A DNA stretch of 64,000 bases from a virus. Position 1 is the stretch's first letter; each line of letters opens with the position of its first letter. The stretch covers positions 40,242-104,241 of IMG/VR virus record IMGVR_UViG_3300027749_000062. One strand, written 5' to 3'. The notes under the pieces were generated by a model that did not search any database, was not told where the DNA came from, and worked only from the letters and a program-made list of their open reading frames with translations. The position numbers and the translations under genes are program-made. Of this stretch, positions 29,321 to 36,304 are shown one piece after another.

Positions 29321-30208
29321 TTATGGTTTACCTTTAGTAACTGAATCACCTGAGAACCATTTACCTGCGGCCTCTTTACCAGATTCTATTCCAGCATTAA
29401 TTGATGCACTAAGATTGTCTATATTTGCATTTAGTGGATCAGTTACATATGTTGTTATAGTTGTTGGTTGTGGTGCTTCATTTTCATTCAAGTAAGCTGC
29501 TGTGAGACTAGCTTCTGTTCCGGCCAAACCATTGGCAAACGCCGCACCAACAGAAGCTATTCCTGATTTAAAATTTAATACGCAATCTTCTAATATTTTT
29601 TTCACTTGGTCAGGTAATGAGTTTATCCAAGCTGTAATTTCATTTAATTGTTGTAATATATAATAAACCATGGCAACATCGGCTACAACTTGAGCTGCAA
29701 TTTTTAAATATTGATTAATTTGTCTCACTTTATCTTTAAAATAAGCGAAATTTATTGAAAAAGTTCCAGTCACATCAGCATTAAGTCCGGCTAAAATTGC
29801 ATTGATTGCAGTTCTGAATAATTGATTTAATCTTGTTATTGCTGTGCGAATTGCAGCAGACGCAGCATTTTTACCATTTTTAATTGCACCCAATAATATT
29901 CCCACATTTGGAACTAAAGCAGTCAAAGATAAATTTGCATTTAATCTAAATTTAAAATCACAAACGTGTGCAACTTGACTGTTAGTAATATAAACACCGG
30001 TGTTAATCAATGCACCTCTAGCAATACCGGGGGAAGTTTGAACACCTTTGGTTGAAAACGAACCACCCCATGACCATTGTGCAGGTCTTCCATAATCTGA
30101 TACATAAAGGCCATTTGATGCATTTGGATTAGGATTCATCTCCAGTGTTGGTCCAGTTGCTGGTTTATAATTAACATAATCCAATGAGAGTTCAGCTTGA
30201 ATGGCCAT
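29321..30208 (-). CDS. Hub-region virion protein, unknown
   Basis: 295 residues. N-terminal half is beta-rich (LDYVNYKPATGPTLEMN, QWSWGGSFSTKGVQTSPG), followed by helices with a membrane-like or hydrophobic stretch (QYLKIAAQVVADVAMVYYIL) near residue 170. It is encoded between the two gp5-like pieces and so is probably a hub or spike partner. A related position in other T4-like environmental phages holds similar unknown proteins. No enzymatic motif seen. Confidence 0.55.
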   Translation of the reverse strand: MAIQAELSLDYVNYKPATGPTLEMNPNPNASNGLYVSDYGRPAQWSWGGSFSTKGVQTSPGIARGALINTGVYITNSQVAHVCDFKFRLNANLSLTALVPNVGILLGAIKNGKNAASAAIRTAITRLNQLFRTAINAILAGLNADVTGTFSINFAYFKDKVRQINQYLKIAAQVVADVAMVYYILQQLNEITAWINSLPDQVKKILEDCVLNFKSGIASVGAAFANGLAGTEASLTAAYLNENEAPQPTTITTYVTDPLNANIDNLSASINAGIESGKEAAGKWFSGDSVTKGKP

Positions 30209-30219
30209 AATTTATCCTT

Positions 30220-30549
30220 TTAAGTTGAATAACCAGCTTTTTGTTCTGGTGTTATTCCAGGCAATACACCCATCATCACAGGAAATTGGCCACTCTCTCC
30301 ATCCAAAAAGAAACCAACAACCCAATCATTGAGTTCAGGTGCACCAAATGTTTTTGAAGTATTTATGGCGTTCATTGGTGTAGCCCAAGGTAAATCCGCA
30401 TCAGGAATCAGAGTAACATTATCTGTGTGCCATCCAAATATTCTAACTTTACATCTTCCTAAACCCAATGGATCAGCTCTATTTTTAACAACACCCATCC
30501 ACCAAACAAATCCATTCAAACCTGCAAAATTAGTGGTCGCCTTTGACAT
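30220..30549 (-). CDS. gp5-like OB-fold baseplate hub protein
   Basis: 109 residues, FAGLNGFVWWMGVVKNRADPLGLGRCKVRIFGWHTD, then LPWATPMNAI and FGAPELNDWVVGFFLDGESGQFPVMMGVLPG. This is the N-terminal OB domain of gp5 (the part that joins the spike to gp27) standing alone: T4 gp5 has this at residues 1-129, followed by lysozyme and beta-helix. Here the ORF ends right after the OB fold. It is preceded by AGGAG and lies directly after the gp27-like gene, its structural partner. Confidence 0.85.
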   Translation of the reverse strand: MSKATTNFAGLNGFVWWMGVVKNRADPLGLGRCKVRIFGWHTDNVTLIPDADLPWATPMNAINTSKTFGAPELNDWVVGFFLDGESGQFPVMMGVLPGITPEQKAGYST

Positions 30550-31904
30550 TATATAACTCCTTTAACCGCATTACTCCAACCAACAGAACCATTATTAGGA
30601 TCAGCATATAGATTAGGAACACTCTCTTTACATATTTCCAAAATAGTTCTATATTTAAATTGATCCAAAATGTGTCTCACCGCAGTAACCAAATAATTTC
30701 CTGAATAGAAATCATCTAAGCCTTTAGCTTGTCTAACTGGATCTTTTGAAAGTAAATTAAATTTAATAACAGATCCAACAGTCAATGCTGGATCACCCCA
30801 AACTGAAATTTTCATTCTATTATAATTTGCCAAAGGTATTTGTGCAGTTCTATTCGGTATGTAGGTCTCTGCAAAAATATCACGCGCAACTGAACCTGGT
30901 TTATTTTTTATGACAGCATAATCGTTTTGATTTGAATTTGCAAAAATCATTTTAAAAGATGCTTCTGGTGTTTGATATAAAGTATCACCGTTGCGATTTT
31001 TGTAATTGTTAGTTATTGGCCAATTGTTTAATTTTTCAACTTTGTTATTATAATCTGCGTAACTGAAATCTGTTACTTTATATCTTCTTAATAAAGGATC
31101 AACCGACAATAAACGATTTGCAAACATACCTTGATTTACACCAGCTAATGTATCAAAAGAATCCATTATTTCATATGAAAGTGCATTGTATAAATTGTAT
31201 GGCATATCGACAACATTTAAATTCCTAGGAGAATAATTATATTCTCTCATTGGACTTTGTTCATACAAATTTTGTAAAGACCTAAAATTATATCCAAATT
31301 TATTCTCATAAAATAACATATCAGCACCAACCATAGTAATAGATCCAAAAGCTCCTGGTCTTGCATATGTAGCCAACCAATTGATAGCATCAAAAGGTTT
31401 TAAAAATGGAACTATGAAATCATAAACACCATATGTATTATCTATTTGCCCCATTCTATTATCTGGCACCTGTAGATATGTCTTTAATATATCTTTTATG
31501 TTTGTCGTTATATCTGAATTTTTATAAGACTTACTTATTTTATATTGTTCAGAAAGAAACAATTCTTCAGAACAAAAGTAGATTGAATATGTTTCTGTAT
31601 TTCCTTCATTCAAAGATTCTCTTTTACTTATTGTAAAAATGCGAAAACTCTTTTTAATGATGTTTGTGGTATCATCAGCTTGACCAAAATGTAAATGAAT
31701 GAATTCATTACCAGACATACTTAAACTATTTGCTAAGTCTATGGAATCTTTAATCATTACATAACCGGAAGCCGTGTTATTAAACAGATCCTCATTATAA
31801 GATATTTCTATAAAATTAAAAGACAAATCAATATCACTAGTGGCTGAATGAACAACTATACTAATTAATTGAAAATTACCTGGATATCTTAAATTGTTTG
31901 CCAT
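30549..31904 (-). CDS. 27: Baseplate hub protein, gp27-like
   Basis: 451 residues (T4 gp27: 391). Starts ANNLRYPGNFQLISIVVHSA and has the order expected of the hub: two tube-like beta domains near the start and end (DLSFNFIEISYNEDLFNN; KISVWGDPALTVGSVIKF, YSGNYLVTAVRHILDQFKYRT) around a middle insertion (YDFIVPFLKPFDAINWLATYARP). The final segment GNYLVTAVRH is the common end of hub proteins of contractile systems. It is followed at once by the OB-fold gp5 piece, which binds gp27 in T4. Confidence 0.75.
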   Translation of the reverse strand: MANNLRYPGNFQLISIVVHSATSDIDLSFNFIEISYNEDLFNNTASGYVMIKDSIDLANSLSMSGNEFIHLHFGQADDTTNIIKKSFRIFTISKRESLNEGNTETYSIYFCSEELFLSEQYKISKSYKNSDITTNIKDILKTYLQVPDNRMGQIDNTYGVYDFIVPFLKPFDAINWLATYARPGAFGSITMVGADMLFYENKFGYNFRSLQNLYEQSPMREYNYSPRNLNVVDMPYNLYNALSYEIMDSFDTLAGVNQGMFANRLLSVDPLLRRYKVTDFSYADYNNKVEKLNNWPITNNYKNRNGDTLYQTPEASFKMIFANSNQNDYAVIKNKPGSVARDIFAETYIPNRTAQIPLANYNRMKISVWGDPALTVGSVIKFNLLSKDPVRQAKGLDDFYSGNYLVTAVRHILDQFKYRTILEICKESVPNLYADPNNGSVGWSNAVKGVI

Positions 31905-31905
31905 G

Positions 31906-32565
31906 TCACATTTTCATCAAATTATAAAACTGCATTTCAAATTCAGAAACATATTTTGCGTTAACCAAGTAAATTGACCTACGAGATTCGTTTAGATTCA
32001 ATTCATAATCATAAATTGTTTCTGTATACTTACTAACTATTTGTGTTACTTGAGCACCAGTTGTAAAAGTTCTTACAATTGTATCTTCTTGTATAGTCAG
32101 ATATTCATCAAGACTAACATGATAATTTAATATGTTTGCCTTGTTTGTACTGTTGTCTATTGTTTTAACAGATTTAACATAGTATTTTATCTGGCCTTGA
32201 GTATAAGATAAAATTTGAGCAGATGTTACTGAACTTTCTGGAATGTTATAAAATGTTGCACAATCTGGAGTATACTTATTTTTAATATAAGTGGTGAATA
32301 AATTAGAATTCATTGGCCAATCCCATTGTGGGTCAATGATTTGATTAGCGAACAGAACAATCCAGTAACGATATGGATCTTCGTAGTACTTACTTGCAAT
32401 TATTTCAGGTGAATCACTATCTTTCACATTATATGAATAGAACAACAAAGGATTCTTCAACAAGCTAGGTACAATTTCAGACCTGACCATAAGATTGGTC
32501 AACAATATCTTATTTCCGCTGTAATCGATACTTGATATTTTAGGTAGAGTTTCAAAATATTTCAT
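31906..32565 (-). CDS. 53: Baseplate wedge protein gp53
   Basis: 219 residues (T4 gp53: 196). Recognised by MKYFETLPKISSIDY, LTNLMVRSEIVPSLL and above all SPEIIASKYYEDPYRYWIVL, FANQIIDPQWDWPM, the LysM-like part of the gp53 family. gp53 clamps wedge to wedge and is the last wedge protein to be added. Start ATG overlaps the stop of gp48 by one base. Confidence 0.88.
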   Translation of the reverse strand: MKYFETLPKISSIDYSGNKILLTNLMVRSEIVPSLLKNPLLFYSYNVKDSDSPEIIASKYYEDPYRYWIVLFANQIIDPQWDWPMNSNLFTTYIKNKYTPDCATFYNIPESSVTSAQILSYTQGQIKYYVKSVKTIDNSTNKANILNYHVSLDEYLTIQEDTIVRTFTTGAQVTQIVSKYTETIYDYELNLNESRRSIYLVNAKYVSEFEMQFYNLMKM

Positions 32566-33674
32566 TATCTTAATCCTGCCTCTCCACCTTGAAATCCATC
32601 TCTCAGTCTTTTCCTATCTAAAATCTCAACTTCTTGGAAAGTTAGTGTTAGATGTGTTTGAACTGGCGCACCAGCACCTTGGCCCGATTCGTCTCCACTA
32701 TGTGCAGCAAAACCATTAGGTGCATAATCGACAGATATATCATCTAATACACAATCTGTATATTTTGGTAAATTTATATTTTCAACACCATTCTTCATAA
32801 ATTTAACTTGAAAAAGAGCGGGTGGAGTTAAAAACATAGCTTCTTTCGCTGTAGCTACACCAACACCAACTGTAGGAGCCGCAAAAAATTTGAACAAATA
32901 TATAATTTTCCTAACTACTTCTGCTTCTGGACCTGACACAGGTGTAAATAAAAAATCCAAAGAAAAAGTTCTAAACTGAGAACCTCGGTAAATCATCTGT
33001 AGTTGAGGATTCGATGTGTATCCTTGTGTTTGCAGTAAGGCTTCAGTTATTCCTCCACTGCCACCCAATAATCCTACTATTTTATCAACAGAAAATTTAA
33101 TAGTTGAGGGATCGTTTGATATAGAGTCTAGTACAGTTCCTGAAGAACTTGCAGCATTACCCGCTATCGAAGCTGCAGACCTTATTCCACCTAATATTGG
33201 ACCAAGGTCATCTCTTATACTAATTGAACCATAATCTGGATTATAATTATCTTTTAAAGAATCTGGCATATACAAATTAATAAATGCTTTAACTTGTGTC
33301 CTGTTGGATTGTATATCCATTGCTTCACTTGCAGATTTAAGAAAAGATTTAAGACTAGAAAAAGGTCCTTCTTCTGTGGTATTTATTTCTAAATTTGGGT
33401 TTTCTTGCAATTTAGTGGACGCATTGTTAGCTGAACTTAGGGCGGTTTTAACCTCTGTTACTAATTTATCTAATTTTTGTGGTACAATGTCGTAGACAGT
33501 AAATGCAACATAATGAGGATAATTGACACTTCTAAGTTTAAGTGGATATTGAACAGTTTCAAAAGCATTGGGGTCTGTATCCAACACAGCCAATGGACCA
33601 ATTGATCCTGTTGATAGACCATTTGTCTTGAGAGCAGTAGCTTGTTCAACGGTCAATACTTCAATAGCCGCCAT
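32565..33674 (-). CDS. 48: Baseplate tail-tube cap gp48
   Basis: 369 residues (T4 gp48: 364). Conserved parts: YPLKLRSVNYPHYVAFTVYD near residue 45, then MIYRGSQFRTFSLDFLFTPV and EAEVVRKIIYLFKFFAAP in the second half, and a C-terminal end (DISVDYAPNGFAAHSG, THLTLTFQEVEILDRKR) that forms the tube-like beta layer. gp48 sits on the hub and, with gp54, starts the tail tube. First gene of the leftward late block; it faces the plus-strand gp4 gene across 33 bases. Confidence 0.8.
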   Translation of the reverse strand: MAAIEVLTVEQATALKTNGLSTGSIGPLAVLDTDPNAFETVQYPLKLRSVNYPHYVAFTVYDIVPQKLDKLVTEVKTALSSANNASTKLQENPNLEINTTEEGPFSSLKSFLKSASEAMDIQSNRTQVKAFINLYMPDSLKDNYNPDYGSISIRDDLGPILGGIRSAASIAGNAASSSGTVLDSISNDPSTIKFSVDKIVGLLGGSGGITEALLQTQGYTSNPQLQMIYRGSQFRTFSLDFLFTPVSGPEAEVVRKIIYLFKFFAAPTVGVGVATAKEAMFLTPPALFQVKFMKNGVENINLPKYTDCVLDDISVDYAPNGFAAHSGDESGQGAGAPVQTHLTLTFQEVEILDRKRLRDGFQGGEAGLR

Positions 33675-33702
33675 TTATTTTTCCTAAAAAGATTATACAT
33701 AC

Positions 33703-33710
33703 TATTTATG
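33703..33710 (-). promoter_or_regulatory. Late-promoter-like CATAAATA for the baseplate operon
   Basis: CATAAATA on the minus strand, 29 bases before the gp48 ATG, the same spacing as the TATAAATA before the adhesin gene at 46.5 kb. It overlaps the ATG of the divergent gp4 gene at 33708. No comparable motif was seen for the plus direction. Confidence 0.45.
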
Positions 33711-34142
33711 GCATACTCAGGCAAATTTATTCCCAAATATCCACAGAAATATGTGGGTGATTACACTAATATTATTTATCGCTCTTCCTGGGAGTGTAAG
33801 GTGATGTATTGGCTAGATTCAAACCCAAATATCGTTTCATGGGCGTCAGAAGAACTTATAATCCCTTATATATCACCCGTGGATGGCAAAAAACATAGAT
33901 ATTTCCCAGATTTTATAGTTAAATCTAAGACAAAAGATAATAAATTGAAGACAACCATCATTGAAGTTAAACCAAAAAAGCAATCTGTAGAACCTGAAAA
34001 AAAGAAAAAAGTAACAAAGCAATATATCCAAGAAGTTACCACATGGGGTATCAATCAGGCTAAATGGAAAGCTGCAACAGAATATGCATTGGACCGAGGT
34101 TGGGAGTTCATGGTGATAACGGAAGACCATTTAGGTCTCTAA
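33708..34142 (+). CDS. 4: Head completion protein gp4 (PD-(D/E)XK-like)
   Basis: 144 residues (T4 gp4: 150) from the ATG at 33708 (MAYSGKFIPKYPQKY); an upstream ATG at 33642 would run into the divergent gp48 gene. YVGDYTNIIYRSSWECKVMY, WASEELIIPYISPVDGKKHR, YFPDFIV and TTIIEVKPKKQ carry the nuclease-like core: E of SSWE, D of FPDF, and E-x-K of IEVKPKK. gp4 is needed to finish the filled head before tail joining. First gene of the plus-strand block. Confidence 0.88.
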   Translation: MAYSGKFIPKYPQKYVGDYTNIIYRSSWECKVMYWLDSNPNIVSWASEELIIPYISPVDGKKHRYFPDFIVKSKTKDNKLKTTIIEVKPKKQSVEPEKKKKVTKQYIQEVTTWGINQAKWKAATEYALDRGWEFMVITEDHLGL

Positions 34143-34153
34143 CTAAATAGTAC

Positions 34154-34777
34154 ATGGAATCTAAATTAACAACATTAGCAGAAGAAAAGAAACAGGCAGG
34201 CCTTAAAACCATGTCGAAGGATTCTATTGCTTGGTTAAAAGAAAAGATTGTTGAAATCAAAAGACCAGATAAAATATCTGCCGCCATTAGAGGTGAGACA
34301 TTTAGAAAAGCTAATCAGTTTAAGATAGGAATGATGTATTGTTTTTTTTATGATCCAAAAACAAAAGATGATTTACCGTATTGGGATAAATTTCCAGTAG
34401 TTTTGGTATTAGAAAGGTACAATGATGGTTTTCTAGGATTGAACTTGCATTATCTACCAATAAAATACAGAATGGCATTTCTGTCTAAACTGATGAGGTT
34501 TGCTCAGTTGACAGCAGAAGATGATATTAAGCGTATGCGTATATCCTATGAGATCCTAAACTCAGCCAAGAGATACGCAGAGTTCAGACCAATGTTGAAA
34601 AGATACTTATTTGGTCGCCTTAGGTCAAAATTACTAATGATTCAACCAAATGAATGGGATGTTGCATCAATGTTACCTCTACAGCAATTTAAAGGTGCTA
34701 GAACTTCCACAGTATGGAAAGATTCTATGCAACATTACAAAGACCATATGGCACACTTTAACCAGGAAGAAGAATAA
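34154..34777 (+). CDS. Conserved T4-like protein, possibly gp2 DNA-end protector
   Basis: 207 residues. A distinctive central region: GMMYCFFYDPKTKDDLPYW, DKFPVVLVLERYNDGFLGL, NLHYLPIKYRMAFLSKLM, then ILNSAKRYAEFRPMLKRYLF and IQPNEWDVASMLPLQQF. This family is widespread in T4-like environmental phages beside gp4 and gp53. In T4, gene 2 (protects DNA ends in the filled head) lies next to gene 4, so gp2 is a candidate by synteny only. Basic N-terminus (KEKIVEIKRPDKI). Separated from gp4 by 11 bases. Confidence 0.6.
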   Translation: MESKLTTLAEEKKQAGLKTMSKDSIAWLKEKIVEIKRPDKISAAIRGETFRKANQFKIGMMYCFFYDPKTKDDLPYWDKFPVVLVLERYNDGFLGLNLHYLPIKYRMAFLSKLMRFAQLTAEDDIKRMRISYEILNSAKRYAEFRPMLKRYLFGRLRSKLLMIQPNEWDVASMLPLQQFKGARTSTVWKDSMQHYKDHMAHFNQEEE

Positions 34778-34778
34778 A

Positions 34779-35354
34779 ATGGGTACAATAAGTCAGTTTA
34801 CAGCTAAAATTGGAGAAATTGCAAGGCCTAAACTTTTTGATGTTACTATTTCTCCGCCTGGAAAATTTCTTGGCGCAGCTGGAGGACCTGGATTTTTGGA
34901 AAATAAAGGTCTCAAAGATTTAAAATCTGTTGCAACAAATTTTAATTTTAAATGTGAATCCACAAATATACCAGGAAGAACATTTGCTACGACAGAACAA
35001 AAATTTGGATCAAATCCAACAGAAAAACATGCATATCATACAACATATAACGATATTGATATGACTATTATTGTTACGGAATCCGGCGAAAAAAATAGAG
35101 GATTACGAGAAAAAAGATTCTTCGATGCATGGATGAATTATATTAATCCATTAGAAACATATGATTTTATTTACAAACAAGATTATGTTGGGCAAATAAC
35201 AATCAATCAGTACAATAGTTCAGGTGATGAGATTTTTGCTTGTACATTACTCGATGCTTTTCCAATTTCTGTCAATCAACTAGATTTGGATTGGTCAAGT
35301 GATGGTTATCACAAATTAAATGTAACTTTTGCCTATACTCGTTGGATAGCTTAA
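34779..35354 (+). CDS. Tail-tube-fold protein (gp54/gp19 type)
   Basis: 191 residues from the ATG at 34779 (MGTISQFTAKIGEIARPKLF), which follows the previous stop by one base; a longer frame overlapping that gene is a shadow. The sequence ARPKLFDVTISPP, FKCESTNIPGRTFATTEQKF, DIDMTIIVTESGEKNRGLRE, RFFDAWMNYI and GQITINQYNSSGD is the beta-barrel fold of phage tail-tube proteins. Its place among baseplate hub genes suggests the tube initiator gp54 rather than the major tube protein gp19, but gp54 of T4 is longer (320), so this remains open. Confidence 0.75.
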   Translation: MGTISQFTAKIGEIARPKLFDVTISPPGKFLGAAGGPGFLENKGLKDLKSVATNFNFKCESTNIPGRTFATTEQKFGSNPTEKHAYHTTYNDIDMTIIVTESGEKNRGLREKRFFDAWMNYINPLETYDFIYKQDYVGQITINQYNSSGDEIFACTLLDAFPISVNQLDLDWSSDGYHKLNVTFAYTRWIA

Positions 35355-35388
35355 CTTATATAATTACTTAATGAAAAGGAAATAGACT

Positions 35389-36114
35389 ATGGCTTTACCA
35401 AAAATAGATTCACCAATCTTTGAATTGACTTTACCACTCAGCAAGAAATTAGTACGCTTCCGTCCTTTCTTAGTGAAAGAACAAAGAAATCTAATGATGG
35501 CTATGGAGGCAGATGAAAGAGAAACAATTGAAAAGAACATCAAGCAAGTTCTTCATAATTGTACCTTGACAGAGAATATTGATATTGATAATCTACCTAT
35601 TATCGATATTGAATACTACTTTATTCAACTGCGAGCCAGATCCGTTGGTGAAGTTGTACAAAACAAATACCGTTGTGAGAACAAAGTAGAAGATAAATCT
35701 TGTGGCAACTTGATGGAAGTTAACATAAACCTATTAGACATTAAGATTACTGAATCACAAGAAAACAATTCTGAGGTTCAACTTACAGATAATATTATGA
35801 TTAAATTGGGTTATCCAAAGTTTTCTGCACTTGATTCTGTGAAAGATTCAAAAAGTTCTACAGATATAGCTTTTGAAATGATTGTGAATAGTGTTGAACA
35901 TATTTTTGATGGTGAACAATTCTATTATGCAAATGAAACAAGTAAAGAAGAATTGATTGAATTTATTGAATCTTTGAATCAAGAACAATTCTCCAGAATC
36001 GAAGATTTCTTTGATAATCTTCCTGTATTGAATAAGCGAATTGAAATGGATTGTAAGAAGTGTGGTTTTCATCATACTATTGAGGTGGAGGGCCTCGAAA
36101 ATTTTTTCGGGTAG
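35389..36114 (+). CDS. 26: Baseplate hub assembly protein gp26
   Basis: 241 residues (T4 gp26: 208). N-terminal part PKIDSPIFELTLPLSKKLVR, FRPFLVKEQRNLMMAMEADE and YYFIQLRARSVGEVV is that of the T4 baseplate protein family; it ends in a four-cysteine zinc-like site: C of YRCENK and CGN in the middle and C-x2-C (DCKKCG) near the end. gp26 is a chaperone-like hub assembly factor. AAAGG precedes the ATG. Confidence 0.8.
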   Translation: MALPKIDSPIFELTLPLSKKLVRFRPFLVKEQRNLMMAMEADERETIEKNIKQVLHNCTLTENIDIDNLPIIDIEYYFIQLRARSVGEVVQNKYRCENKVEDKSCGNLMEVNINLLDIKITESQENNSEVQLTDNIMIKLGYPKFSALDSVKDSKSSTDIAFEMIVNSVEHIFDGEQFYYANETSKEELIEFIESLNQEQFSRIEDFFDNLPVLNKRIEMDCKKCGFHHTIEVEGLENFFG

Positions 36115-36116
36115 TG

Positions 36117-36302
36117 ATGCGGCATGATACTTTGAGAAATTACTATACAACTAATTTCGCATTGATGCAGCATCACAAATATAGCCTGACTGAATTAGAA
36201 ACCATGTTACCTTGGGAAAGAGATGTTTATATTAGTTTGCTTACACAACATATTCAAGAAGAAAATGAAAAGATAAAACAACAAAACGCAACTAAGAGAT
36301 AA
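36117..36302 (+). CDS. 51: Baseplate hub assembly catalyst gp51-like
   Basis: 61 residues. Begins three bases after the TAG of gp26; a GTG overlapping that stop (36114) is an alternative start. LRNYYTTNFALMQHHKYSLT, ELETMLPWERDVYISLLTQH and a charged tail EEENEKIKQQ match the small helical protein that follows gp26 in T4-like phages (T4: 26 then 51). Needed in T4 for hub assembly but not found in the virion. Confidence 0.65.
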   Translation: MRHDTLRNYYTTNFALMQHHKYSLTELETMLPWERDVYISLLTQHIQEENEKIKQQNATKR

Positions 36303-36304
36303 AA

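Noticed and set aside
28453-30549. Intron or intein separating the two gp5 pieces
   Set aside because: The sequence between them is a full gene with its own start and stop, and neither piece shows splice or intein motifs.
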